From Brenneria rubrifaciens (lineage in GTDB: Bacteria > Pseudomonadota > Gammaproteobacteria > Enterobacterales > Enterobacteriaceae): a stretch of 64,000 bases of DNA. The stretch lies in NCBI RefSeq assembly GCF_005484945.1, contig NZ_CP034035.1, forward strand, positions 372,001-436,000, read 5' to 3'. Below are positions 29,168-37,529 of this stretch, one piece after another. The position numbers and the translations under genes are program-made. Position 1 is the stretch's first letter; each line of letters opens with the position of its first letter. A model generated the notes under the pieces. That model had not been told where the DNA came from. It did no database searches and saw only the letters and a program-made list of their open reading frames with translations.

Positions 29168-29404
29168 TTATCTGCGCTTTAAGCTGCTGAATTTCACGTT
29201 GTTCAGGTGTAATAGCATTGCCAGTGGGCTCAATACCCTGAAGTTCCTGTTTATAAACCGTATCCATTTGCGCAAATGGTCAGGATTGAGCTCGAGCGCC
29301 TGGGCGACTTCCCGAACATCTCGCTGATACTTAACAACCTGTTCGATAGCTTCGAGTTTGAACTCTGGAGAAAATGTGCGTTTAGTCCGACGAGTTTTGA
29401 TCAT
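29168..29404 (-). pseudogene. IS3-family OrfA with frameshift
   Basis: The first 48 residues (RRTKRTFSPEFKLEAIEQVV... to HLRKWIR) are a normal OrfA HTH. Near 29255 the frame shifts. The expected continuation (VYKQELQGIEPTGNAITPEQ and the leucine-zipper part [14 protein letters not shown]) is found in the next frame down to about 29100. A one-base loss in the run around CGGTTTATAAAC would explain it. Transposition by this copy is unlikely. Confidence 0.75.
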
Positions 29405-29736
29405 GCATCACCTCATATTCACTGATTTAACATTAACAGGATTTCGAGGTGTCCTGAATTACCGATCCACTACAGTAACTACTTCAGCCTGGCGTGTACT
29501 GGATATGATGGCAGGGCAGAGCATTAGTCGTCGGCAGAGTCTGGAAGGGATGCAGGGAATTACGCTTTGTGCGGGAAGGTAGTTCAGCATATGCGGTTAT
29601 TGACTACTCTGCTCCAGGAAACTTCCTCAGGTCGGGCCATGCGTCGATGACAGAATGGGATTTAAGGAGGCGCTGTGGCGGTTGGTGATCAAGTCGCGGT
29701 TGACTTGACCGTTTTACGTTACGGTAGGGGGATATA

Positions 29737-30123
29737 TCAGTGATTTGTATCCAGGTTAAGTCTGCAACCACTGTCGGCCTCGACATCCTTTAAAAAGCTG
29801 GTGACTATCCTTCTGCTCTCACTCAGGTCGCGCAGCTTTTCGTCCAGCTTCCCGACTTCCTGCCGCAATGCGGCCCGCACTTCCTGACAGGGTTCAAAGC
29901 GTGGCTGATTGTCCAGAATGCAGGGCAGCAGGATACGGATGGTCTCGATCTTCAGTCCGGCCGCACTCAGCATGCGTATGCGTTGTGCAACCTGCATTTC
30001 TGCATTGCCATAGTCTCGGTAGCCCGCATCCGTGCGCGCTGGTTGCAGCAGGCCTTCCTGCTCGTAGTACCTCAGCATCCGCTCGCTGACGCCGGTGCGG
30101 CGCGCCAATTCTCCAATCAACAT
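29737..30123 (-). CDS. MerR-family transcriptional regulator
   Basis: The protein has 128 residues. The N-terminal winged HTH (LIGELARRTGVSERMLRYYEQEGLL) is followed by a coiled-coil-forming helix (about residues 85-115). Two Cys (PCILDNQ, FEPCQEV) could have a sensing role, but they do not match a known metal motif. The ATG at 30123 starts the conserved HTH; a longer in-frame start at 30165 lies in the promoter. It diverges from a hydrolase gene, with a MerR-type spaced promoter between them. Confidence 0.88.
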   Translation of the reverse strand: MLIGELARRTGVSERMLRYYEQEGLLQPARTDAGYRDYGNAEMQVAQRIRMLSAAGLKIETIRILLPCILDNQPRFEPCQEVRAALRQEVGKLDEKLRDLSESRRIVTSFLKDVEADSGCRLNLDTNH

Positions 30124-30143
30124 GACAAACCTCGCATTTCCGC

Positions 30144-30175
30144 TTGACCTTAACAGCACTGTCAAAGTTTAGCCT
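30144..30175 (+). promoter_or_regulatory. MerR-type promoter/operator between regulator and hydrolase
   Basis: TTGACC (30144-30149) and a weak TTAGCC/TAGCCT (-10 at 30169-30175) are separated by 19-20 bp, the long spacer typical of MerR-activated promoters. The spacer holds an imperfect dyad, CTTAACAG / CTGTCAAAG. The divergent MerR-family gene probably acts here. Confidence 0.6.
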
Positions 30176-30209
30176 AAAGCCTTCTTTGATGAAAGTGAGG
30201 TTTGAAATC

Positions 30210-31007
30210 ATGGCAGTGGTTGAAGTAGATGGGGCGAAAGTCGCTTATCGGGTCGATGGAGATGGCCCTGGTCTGGTGTTGGTGCATGGTACGGGCGGCG
30301 ACGGGGAAAGCAACTGGGGGCATCTGGTCGAACGCTTCACACCATACTGGAAAGTGGTACGACCCGACTACTCTGGGTCTGGAAAAACAGAGGATGCTGG
30401 GAAGCCGTTGCTCATCCAGGAGTTGGCCGCACAAGTGATCGCGGCTGCGCGGGACGCGAATGCAACACCATTCGACCTTGTCGGTTTCTCGCTGGGGGCG
30501 AGTCTGGCTGCATATATCGCAGCCGAATATCCAGGGGATGTGCGCGCCGTCGTCCTATTGGCTGGATTCGCGTCCGGTGAAGACGGTCGCATGCAACTGG
30601 AATTCGGCCTATGGCGAGATTTGATCCACAGTGATCGTCGAGCAATGGCCCGTCTCGTGCTGTTGACCGGCTTCCGTCCTGATTTCCTGGCCAGTCTTAG
30701 CCATCAACAGATCGAGGAAAACATCGAAGCGATCATCGCTGGTAACCAATGGGAAGGCATGGGGCGCCAGGTAGAGCTTGATCTCGCCTTGGATGTAGGC
30801 GAGCAAATCAAGAGCATCGCGAAGCCTACGCTGGTAATCGGCTGCACCCATGACCACATGGTGCCACCGGCCCATGCGCGTGCACTGGCGGCGGCGATCC
30901 CCGGTGCACGCTATGCGGAACTCGACAGCGGACATTTGGCCCCGCTGGAGCGCCCTGATGAGTTCGCTCAACTGGTGATAGATTTTCTGAGCACCGGAGA
31001 ACGGTGA
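30210..31007 (+). CDS. alpha/beta hydrolase
   Basis: This 265-residue protein has the classic fold markers: oxyanion region LVHGTGGDG, nucleophile elbow GFSLGAS, acid Asp in GCTHDHMVPP and His in LDSGHLAPLE. The substrate is unknown. It sits downstream of a MerR-type promoter and is followed after 0 bp by an MFS gene (now broken), suggesting a former inducible hydrolase/efflux detoxification pair. The start at 30210 is chosen for the GTGAGG upstream and the conserved AVVEVDGAKVAYR; an in-frame ATG at 30189 is possible. Confidence 0.88.
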   Translation: MAVVEVDGAKVAYRVDGDGPGLVLVHGTGGDGESNWGHLVERFTPYWKVVRPDYSGSGKTEDAGKPLLIQELAAQVIAAARDANATPFDLVGFSLGASLAAYIAAEYPGDVRAVVLLAGFASGEDGRMQLEFGLWRDLIHSDRRAMARLVLLTGFRPDFLASLSHQQIEENIEAIIAGNQWEGMGRQVELDLALDVGEQIKSIAKPTLVIGCTHDHMVPPAHARALAAAIPGARYAELDSGHLAPLERPDEFAQLVIDFLSTGER

Positions 31008-31976
31008 ATGCACCGGCTTCTGGTATTGATGCTGGGAACTTTTGTTGCCCAGACCACAGAATATCTACCCATTGGGTTACTTCCACAAATTGCCGCGGAC
31101 TTGGTGGTCTCCGAGGCCAGAGCTGGAGCACTGGTAACGGGATACGTCTGGATCGCGGCACTTACGGCAATACCGTTTACTATCGCCACGCAAAGAGTGC
31201 CCCGGCGAACCCTGTTTCTCGGGTTGCTTGGGATCATAAGTACAGCCAATACGCTGGCCGCATTCGCCACAACGTTTCCGATGCTGGTATTCCTGCGTCT
31301 GGTAACTGCCTCAACGCACGGCATGTCCTGGTCGATGATTGCCGCCTATGCAGTTCGTTTATGCCCCGACATGTCAACAAGTCGGGCGACTGCCTGGGCG
31401 CTGGGAGGTATTTCTCTGGCCCTTGTTGTCGGCGTCCCCATAGCAACAGCGATCGGTCAATGGTTTGGTTGGCACTTTGCGTTCTCCACCTACTTCTTAT
31501 TGGGTGGTGCGACGTTGTGCTTCGGATATAGATTTTTGCCGAAATTGGAGAGCGATTTTTCACCTCGCCTGATGCAAGGATCAATGCAAGGTACGGCCAT
31601 ACTCTATATGGCCGCTCTTGTTTCCGTGGCGGCGGTGACAGCGCATTTCGTAGGGTACACCTATGTCGTGCCTGTCTTGAATGGGGTCTCCCATCTTCCA
31701 GAAGCGCATCATGCACTTGTATTGATGGTTTTTGGAGTTGCCGGGGCAATGGGAACATGGTTGGCTTTCATTGACGCCGTTCGTCATGGCCTTGCTTGCA
31801 ACTGTAGGAGTTGCTTCTAGCCAGGCCGCCATACACAGCTTCTAAATTCAGCGGAGATTTGGACATGGCTGGAAATGGCCTTGTGGGGCATGTCCGTTGC
31901 TGTCTTGATAGTAGGTTTGCAGAGTTGGGTGATCGAAATAGCTCCCGACCGAGATGATGTGATCCTACCCACGTAG
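31008..31976 (+). pseudogene. MFS efflux transporter, frameshifted and truncated
   Basis: The first 250 residues form an intact MFS N-terminal half (TEYLPIGLLPQIAADL, VPRRTLFLGLLG). Near 31768 the frame shifts; the next frame gives PFVMALLATVGVASSQAAIHS. A second shift leads to WLEMALWGMSVAVLIVGLQS up to DRDD. After about 31965 the sequence joins the C-terminal end of a decayed integrase. The last helices are missing. It was probably co-transcribed with the hydrolase and is related to sugar/drug efflux members. Confidence 0.8.
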
Positions 31977-33111
31977 GCAGCCCGCACGCCGTTGCGCTCT
32001 TTGTGGCTCATCTGTCGCTCAATGGCATCCTTTTTGACCAGCGCCCGGACTCGTTCAGGGCGCTACAGGCCATGGTTCTGAAGCCATGGCCGCACACCTC
32101 GCTTTTGGTGTCATAGCCAATCACGCGCAGCGCTTTGTTGATGGTGTTTTCACTCATCGGCTTGTTCAGGGTATGTGCACCCGGAAAAACAAAGACCGAC
32201 TCGCCGGAAATCGCCTGAATCTGTTTCAGCAGGGCGACTGCCTGCCGTGACAGCGGAACCAGATGTTCATCCTTCATCTTGGCACCGCGTTCTGAGAACC
32301 GCACGCCGTTTACGGCTTCGCGCTGGGCGGGCACACTCCAGATATGCGCTTTCAGGTTGAATTCATCCCAGCGGGCAAAACGTATCTCACTGGAGCGCAG
32401 GAAAACATGCAGGCTTAATTCCAGCGCCAGACGGGTCAGCGTCCGGCCTTTATAGCTATCCATCTTCTCCAGTAGTTCAGGCAGGCGTTTCAGCGGCAGG
32501 GCGGGGTGATGTTGGGTCACCACGGGGGTCACGACGCCATCCAAATCGTAAGCCGGATTATATTTAATCACGCCCTGCTGTACGGCGTGGCGCATGATTT
32601 TGGTCAGATGCTGACGCACCCGCCCGGCGACGTCATGCACGCCTTTGTCATCAATGGCCTTAACCAACTGCGCCAGATGCCGGGTCTCAATCAGAGCGAT
32701 ATCCATCGCACCAATAGTAGGGAAAACGTAGCGTTTCAGGCAGGTGAGGATTTTATCGGCGTGCGCGTCTGACCAGAGCTTAAGGCTACTGGTGTGCCAC
32801 GACATCGCGACATACTGAAAAGTGCGGGATTCATCAACGGTGGGGTTGTTCGCCTTGCGAAGCTGAGAAGGGCTGATACCGGATGCCAGTAGCTTACGTG
32901 CCGCATCGCGCTTTTCACGGGTTTCCGCCAGCGTAGTCTGAGGTTAGGGGCCAAAGGCCAGACGGCTTTCTTTACCGCCGAGGCGATAGCGGAAATACCA
33001 TAGCTTAGCGCCGCTGGCGGATACCGTCAGGTACAGACCTTGCGAATCGGAAAGTTTGTAGGATTTTGTGCGGGATTTGGCTGCGCGGATTTTGCTGTCA
33101 TTCAGGACCAT
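31966..33111 (-). pseudogene. P4-type integrase, decayed (in-frame stop, frameshift, 3' truncation)
   Basis: It reads MVLNDSKIRAAKSRTKSYKL at the N-terminus, then FGP-stop-PQTTLAETREKR at 32944-32946, then continues in the same frame to GRWSK near 32030. There a run CCTTTTTGACC shifts the frame (the intact relative at 49354-50613 has CTTTTGACC). The C-terminal MSHKERNGVRAAYVG follows in the other frame and the gene stops abruptly at the junction with the broken MFS gene. Three independent lesions show it is dead. It is a paralogue of the intact integrase at the right end of the next island. Confidence 0.85.
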
Positions 33112-33484
33112 GTAAGGGTCTCCTTCGTTCATCGAACTGAATGACCCGCAATCTGACCCCAAATTTCCCGGATACGAAGGGATAAAGCAAAACGTATCTG
33201 GAAATATTTTCACGCCAACTTATTGAATTACAACAACATAGGGATTCATAGGGAGGCATAAAAAAAGAATGAGTGGTGCCGGACTCGGAATCGATAGTAA
33301 TCGTAATGCGCTGTTTAATAATATAATTTAATGGTTAAGTGCGATATTAAGCCCCTCTTAAAGCCCCCAGGCCAGATGACTTCATTTTTGAGATATATCG
33401 CATAAATATCAGAATTTTTCATTACTCTTTCCAGAAGGTGGCTATTCATCAGAGCCACAGGTTGAATAATAAACGCTCTATTGA
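33112..33484. other. attachment-region DNA upstream of the dead integrase
   Basis: No gene is visible. It holds the tRNA-Phe-like core at 33274-33294 and AT-rich sequence. A stretch around 33344-33371 with AAGCCCCTCTTAAAGCCCCC resembles the sequence just upstream of the intact integrase (50647-50663), consistent with related attachment regions. Confidence 0.5.
33274..33294 (-). repeat. tRNA-Phe 3'-end-like attachment core, copy 1
   Basis: Read on the minus strand, the sequence is TCGATTCCGAGTCCGGCACCA. This is the 3' end of enterobacterial tRNA-Phe (TTCGATTCCGAGTCCGGGCACCA) with one G missing. No tRNA body is attached. It lies 163 bp upstream of the dead integrase start, where P4-type elements keep their att site. 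Confidence 0.72.
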
Positions 33485-33715
33485 CTCCGACAGAAATTAT
33501 CCGAAGTCAGCAACTGGCTGCCGCCAGTATTGCACGCTGTAGGTCCTGCTGACAGGCATTATAACCCAGCGCGCACTCCACGTAGCTTTTGCCGCAACCA
33601 CTCGGACCCGTTATCAGCCGGTCTTTGTTGCCCCCACTTGTTTTGACTCAGTTGGGCTATCTGGGAACGCTCCAGGTTTCCCGGCGTCTGGTAGTCGATA
33701 GAGCTCATTTATCAA
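33485..33715 (-). pseudogene. IstB-like (IS21 helper ATPase) remnant
   Basis: The minus strand reads MSSIDYQTPGNLERSQIAQL, then in a shifted frame DRLITGPSGCGKSYVECALG, a Walker A region as in IS21-family IstB proteins. Frames are broken and no IstA is present. The flanking part 33716-33884 has a short unassigned frame (VAETIEGVRYAELDCARLAL) without a start. Confidence 0.55.
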
Positions 33716-33884
33716 TGAATTAATTTGGGGCAGGTAAGCTAACGGGCAGGAACTCCGTCGCTAATTGCACGAACAGATAGGAGCATTCCAGTAGAGCCAA
33801 GCGCGCACAGTCCAATTCGGCATAGCGCACACCTTCAATTGTCTCAGCCACCGTGGAATTAATCGCCACTATCTTGGGGGATTA

Positions 33885-35108
33885 TTAGCTGCCGTTGAGT
33901 CTTGGCTGATTGATTCTCATGCAATAAATTAATAAAAAACTAAAAAAGATAGCCATGCCTAAGAAGCCAAATGCAATAATCGAGTCCGTTGTGCTAAGAA
34001 TATAACCCATAACGAATGGGCTCACGGCCGCACCCGCTGCTCCAAGGTTTTGTACCGAAAAATAGCTTCCACGAGCGTATGCTGGCGCTATCAGATCGGT
34101 TATTAAAAATAACGCAGGAACAAAAATAACCTCGCCCAGTGCAAAGAGGAACATGCCAGCGATCCAGGCTGGACGATACTCGTTAGCATGAAAAAAAATA
34201 ATAAGGCCAACTACAAAGCAACCTGTTGCAATCATAAGAAACTTAAGCATATTGCTCTGAGTTATCTTACTGATAATATAATGCTGAAACAGCAACACGA
34301 CTGCAGCATTAGTGAACATCATCAGTGCGACTATGCTGGATGCTGTCTGTGCACTGTAGTGCTGCACCAGATGTTGCGAAAGATAGGCAACGGGATTTCC
34401 GTATACGAATGCTCCAAAAAATGAAGCTAGGGTTAACAGAAACAGATTTCCTGAAGAGAGATCCTCCGGGCGGGGTATAGTTTTGCTATCAGTCGATAAC
34501 GCATCATTATTTTCTGCTTGCTGGATACTAAACCCTCTGAGAACATCAGTCCGTATAATTAGCCAGACAAGCGGGAAAAGTGACGCAAATGCACCTGCGT
34601 AAAAAATCGCATTTAGTTGCCAACTCTGGACCAGAGCGCCAAGCAACGGCCCAAGAGCCCATCCCATATTAACTGCAAAATAATTGGCCGAAAAAATCTT
34701 CTTTTTATCGACGATATCCTTCTGACCGGAGATGTAAGTTCGAAGTAGGATTTCGATGCAGGAATAAGCGAAATTCATCACGATAAGTAAAATTGTAAGC
34801 GTGACAAACTCACCTGACAAAGCGCCCAAAAACACCGAGAGAAGAAACAATAGCAGCAGAACGAATACTGTCAGCCATGCGTTTTCAGCGCGGGCAAGCC
34901 TGCCCGCGTAAAGGCTTAAAACAATGCCAGCAATGGAGCTCAACGATAGTGCAAAACCGGCAGAAGTGATGCTTTCACCGAAGGCAGCAGTCATGTACAC
35001 CGCCAAAAACGGGATGACCGCACCGCGAGCGATAGTAAGAAGAAACGAGGAAAAAAGGAAAAACGAAACAACCGGATTACCTCTTGTCACTGTTACGCTT
35101 AATTTCAT
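33885..35108 (-). CDS. MFS transporter, probable product exporter of the island cluster
   Basis: This 407-residue membrane protein has about twelve helices. It starts with a short basic arm and SFFLFSSFLLTIARGAVIPFLAVYM, and carries the MFS loop signature LYAGRLARAENAW after helix 2. It is more AT-rich than the siderophore region. It diverges from the dioxygenase/radical SAM operon across about 0.8 kb and is the only transporter near it, so export of (and resistance to) the cluster product is the likely role. The substrate is not known. A small upstream frame overlaps its start by 32 bases, and it has no good ribosome site of its own, which suggests translational coupling. Confidence 0.82.
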   Translation of the reverse strand: MKLSVTVTRGNPVVSFFLFSSFLLTIARGAVIPFLAVYMTAAFGESITSAGFALSLSSIAGIVLSLYAGRLARAENAWLTVFVLLLLFLLSVFLGALSGEFVTLTILLIVMNFAYSCIEILLRTYISGQKDIVDKKKIFSANYFAVNMGWALGPLLGALVQSWQLNAIFYAGAFASLFPLVWLIIRTDVLRGFSIQQAENNDALSTDSKTIPRPEDLSSGNLFLLTLASFFGAFVYGNPVAYLSQHLVQHYSAQTASSIVALMMFTNAAVVLLFQHYIISKITQSNMLKFLMIATGCFVVGLIIFFHANEYRPAWIAGMFLFALGEVIFVPALFLITDLIAPAYARGSYFSVQNLGAAGAAVSPFVMGYILSTTDSIIAFGFLGMAIFFSFLLIYCMRINQPRLNGS

Positions 35109-35307
35109 CGATACCCACTTTATTGACTGTCAATTTATCGTTATCGCTCGATCTATTTTCGGGATAAAGATTAATGTTAATTCCGTCATGAAAACCGTAG
35201 ATAATCCCGATGGAGTGAAGGAGTATTATTATGATTTCTTTAAAATAACTTTCATTATCTTTATTGGCAAGATCTGCGATTTTTTTCTTATTATCAGGAT
35301 TATGCAT
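35077..35307 (-). CDS. small 76-residue ORF overlapping the transporter start, unknown
   Basis: The ATG at 35307 has GAGG six nt upstream. The frame encodes a charged peptide with a hydrophobic middle (EIIIILLHSIGIIYGF) and ends 32 bases inside the transporter gene. I recognise no family. It could be a leader that couples translation to the transporter, or a short precursor or immunity peptide. Base use is as AT-rich as its neighbour. Real translation is plausible but unproven. Confidence 0.4.
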   Translation of the reverse strand: MHNPDNKKKIADLANKDNESYFKEIIIILLHSIGIIYGFHDGININLYPENRSSDNDKLTVNKVGIDEIKRNSDKR

Positions 35308-35648
35308 AAAAAACCTCATCAATAGATACATTCGTTCTGAGAGATACTGTTTTTATAATGTAAATAAACAGGCCGGTACGAGAAGGCCAGGAGACATAAT
35401 AATGAGTAGCGTGATCCTTAGGATTTCGCAATTTACTCTTTCCTTTGTTCGTAATTGCTTAAAAATAAAAGGTTTTTTATTAAATCTCATTTTATCAGTA
35501 AGATAAAATAAATAGCACAAATTGCTAAAGCCCATTTTCCTAACACAACAATTGGAGAGTAATCAATAAATCAAAATGTTACTGGTTCCATAATAAGAAA
35601 ATTCTTAACATCAAAATTACAAATAAACAACAAAAATAAGAAATAGTG

Positions 35649-35677
35649 TTGACTTGAAACCTTTGTATGAGGTTAAT
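35649..35677 (+). promoter_or_regulatory. possible promoter of the dioxygenase/radical SAM operon
   Basis: TTGACT (35649-35654) and GTTAAT (35672-35677) are spaced by 17 bp. The -35 box is good and the -10 is weak. It would give a leader of about 220 nt before the first gene. Confidence 0.35.
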
Positions 35678-35774
35678 TATTTGTGAACGAAGCAGGTCTA
35701 ATACTAAGCAGACAGAATATTTTCCTATTCTGCCAGGGCATTATTTGTCTTGAAATAATCATCAAGGTAATACT

Positions 35775-35801
35775 GTAATAATAACTAATGGTTATTATTA
35801 C
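35775..35801. promoter_or_regulatory. perfect 11-bp dyad in the operon leader
   Basis: GTAATAATAAC and its exact complement flank a 5-nt loop about 100 bp before the first gene of the operon. It could be an operator for an unlinked regulator or an RNA hairpin. No T tract follows. Confidence 0.45.
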
Positions 35802-35904
35802 TGTCAGCCATTTTATTTTATCTGCTTCGGTCCCACGATCTACGTCAGCAGTTCGTTATCCGAAAACATTATTTCCTAAGTGAACATACGTTCAGGAGAA
35901 GATT

Positions 35905-36546
35905 ATGCAAAACGTTACCGGTCAATCAGCCATCTCCACACGCGTTCTCAATGCCGCCATTGTCAGCAAGAATGAGCTCAGCCGAATTTCTGAAAATGCA
36001 GATGCAATCCGAGCGAAAGCAATGGAACTCACTGATTCCTGGGAGGGAGTCATGTTTGCGCTTCCATCCGAAGATCTGGAGCGCATCGCGCTCGCTTTGG
36101 GGTTCACCCCCGAAGTGGCTGAGAACATCCATAATGAAATTCGCTCACTGGGTTATGCTAAAACCCAATCAATGGCAGGCCCCGCTTCAATTGCGACCTA
36201 TCATGCATCGGATGTCAGCCTGCTGGCTCTGCGTGGCGTGACGGATTTCGATAATGCTCTTTCGCACGTCAATGACAGTAATCTCCAGCAACTGCTGAAT
36301 GATAACCAAGATACCTTCCAGCGCATCCGCAACGCCCTGCCGGAGCATGCTGCGCGCATGAATTTCAAACCTGAAACCGCCGCCGCTGTATTGAAATCTC
36401 TCGGAGCAAATATCTCCCCCGATCTTCTCTATGAAATTTGCCCGAAATACGGTACTAGCTCCGTTATTGATCTTGAAGGGCGCCGCGGTGTGACCACTGA
36501 ATTTATTCGCTGCGTGACACTGACTCTGGGCACCACCGTTTCCTGA
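35905..36546 (+). CDS. 213-residue protein of unknown family, first gene of the island operon
   Basis: The ATG at 35905 has AGGAG 7 nt upstream (TTCAGGAGAAGATT). The protein is soluble and mainly helical in appearance. It has two blocks that look alike: LPSEDLERIALALGFTPEVAENI (about 52-75) and LPEHAARMNFKPETAAAVLKSLGANI (about 148-175), suggesting an internal duplication of a small helical unit. The C-terminus (GRRGVTTEFIRCVTLTLGTTVS) is rich in Thr/Val with one Cys. I recognise no enzyme motif. It precedes two dioxygenases, a radical SAM enzyme and a methyltransferase, so it may be a carrier or scaffold, a ribosomal precursor, or a partner protein; I cannot choose. The gap to the next gene is 72 bp. 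Confidence 0.75.
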   Translation: MQNVTGQSAISTRVLNAAIVSKNELSRISENADAIRAKAMELTDSWEGVMFALPSEDLERIALALGFTPEVAENIHNEIRSLGYAKTQSMAGPASIATYHASDVSLLALRGVTDFDNALSHVNDSNLQQLLNDNQDTFQRIRNALPEHAARMNFKPETAAAVLKSLGANISPDLLYEICPKYGTSSVIDLEGRRGVTTEFIRCVTLTLGTTVS

Positions 36547-36618
36547 TCCTCATCCATGACAGCGTACTGGTAACGACAGTGATCGGTATGCTGTCTCTTT
36601 TTTATCAGGAGACTCGTT

Positions 36619-37503
36619 ATGAACGATCCTGCATTTCTCCATGTCAATGATATCCGGAAACAACAGTACCTCCGGGATGGTTACCTGCTTGTAGAATCAC
36701 TGCTGGACCCGACCTGGGTTAAGGACCTCAACAGTGTAATTCACCAGTTAACCGAGGATTCGCTGCGCTCCGGCAAGTATGAGCATGTACTTGAATTCGA
36801 AAAAGGTACGGTGGATGGCCATCAAGTCCCTCGTCGTATTTTCAATCCGTATGAGCAACATGAGTCTTTTCGTCTGGCGGCGGTTGATGACCGTATAATG
36901 GCATATGTGCAGGCGCTGATAGGCCCGGATATCGCCCTACAACACAGTAAGTTGAATATGAAACCGCGCAAAGTCGGCTCTGTTGTTGAATGGCATCAGG
37001 ATTATACCTACTTCCCGCACACAAATGACAGCCTGACGGGTGTACTCATCTACCTGGATGACGCTACCGCTGAAAACGGTTGCCTCGAAGTGCTTCCGGG
37101 GTTGCATACCCGAACCTTTGATCATGCGCTTGCGGATGGCAGTTTTGCCGGCATGATAACTGAAGATATGAACGAGCGCATTTATGGCAGACCCGTGAGC
37201 CTGGCCGCTCCCGCAGGTAGTGTGATTTTTCTGCATCCGTTCACACCTCATCGCTCAGCACCAAATACGTCAGATGCTCCCCGGAGCACATTGATATTTG
37301 AATATCGTGCAACGGACGCTTTTCCGCTTTACACCGGGACTCAACTGATTTCTATGGAAGCCTGTGCCCATCATTTACGAGGTGAGCGAAAGAAAACAGC
37401 CCGCTTCGGCGGGCCAGCACCAGATATTTACACCCCGAAAGACATTCCCAAATCACTTTATGAACTCCAGGATGCATCCCGTGATGCACTGAGCCAGAGC
37501 TGA
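36619..37503 (+). CDS. phytanoyl-CoA dioxygenase (PhyH) family Fe(II)/2-oxoglutarate oxygenase, first copy
   Basis: This 294-residue protein has the HxD iron ligands in EWHQDYTYFPHTN, the distal His in FTPHRSAPNTS and the 2-oxoglutarate-binding Arg in RSTLIFEYR. These fit the PhyH/EctD superfamily, which hydroxylates or otherwise oxidises small molecules using O2 and 2-oxoglutarate. The GCLEVLPGLH block is a family hallmark. The ATG at 36619 has AGGAG upstream. It shares the operon with a second PhyH protein of clearly different sequence, so two oxidation steps on the same scaffold are likely. The substrate is unknown. Confidence 0.9.
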   Translation: MNDPAFLHVNDIRKQQYLRDGYLLVESLLDPTWVKDLNSVIHQLTEDSLRSGKYEHVLEFEKGTVDGHQVPRRIFNPYEQHESFRLAAVDDRIMAYVQALIGPDIALQHSKLNMKPRKVGSVVEWHQDYTYFPHTNDSLTGVLIYLDDATAENGCLEVLPGLHTRTFDHALADGSFAGMITEDMNERIYGRPVSLAAPAGSVIFLHPFTPHRSAPNTSDAPRSTLIFEYRATDAFPLYTGTQLISMEACAHHLRGERKKTARFGGPAPDIYTPKDIPKSLYELQDASRDALSQS

Positions 37504-37529
37504 ACCACACTAACCGACGGAGCTGATTT

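Larger units (their letters stand above)
28223..29474 (-). mobile_element. IS3-family insertion sequence, 1252 bp, OrfA frameshifted
   Basis: Terminal inverted repeats are TGTAGTGGATC..AGACACC on the left and the matching TGTAGTGGATC..GGACACC read inward from 29474. Inside are orfA and orfB on the minus strand. I see no short target duplication at the borders (left flank ATGAA, right flank GTAAC), so the copy is old or its flanks have rearranged. Confidence 0.85.
35308..35904. other. divergent control region of the island cluster
   Basis: These 597 AT-rich bases hold no supported gene. They contain one promoter-like pair (35649-35677) and one perfect dyad (35775-35801), both oriented towards the rightward operon. 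No regulator gene is encoded nearby. Confidence 0.5.

Noticed and set aside
28223..29474. Target-site duplication for the IS3-family copy
   Set aside because: Flanks ATGAA and GTAAC do not match in any 3-5 bp register.
33274..33294. A complete tRNA-Phe gene at the att core
   Set aside because: Only the 3' 20-odd bases match; the anticodon and acceptor 5' parts are missing on either side.
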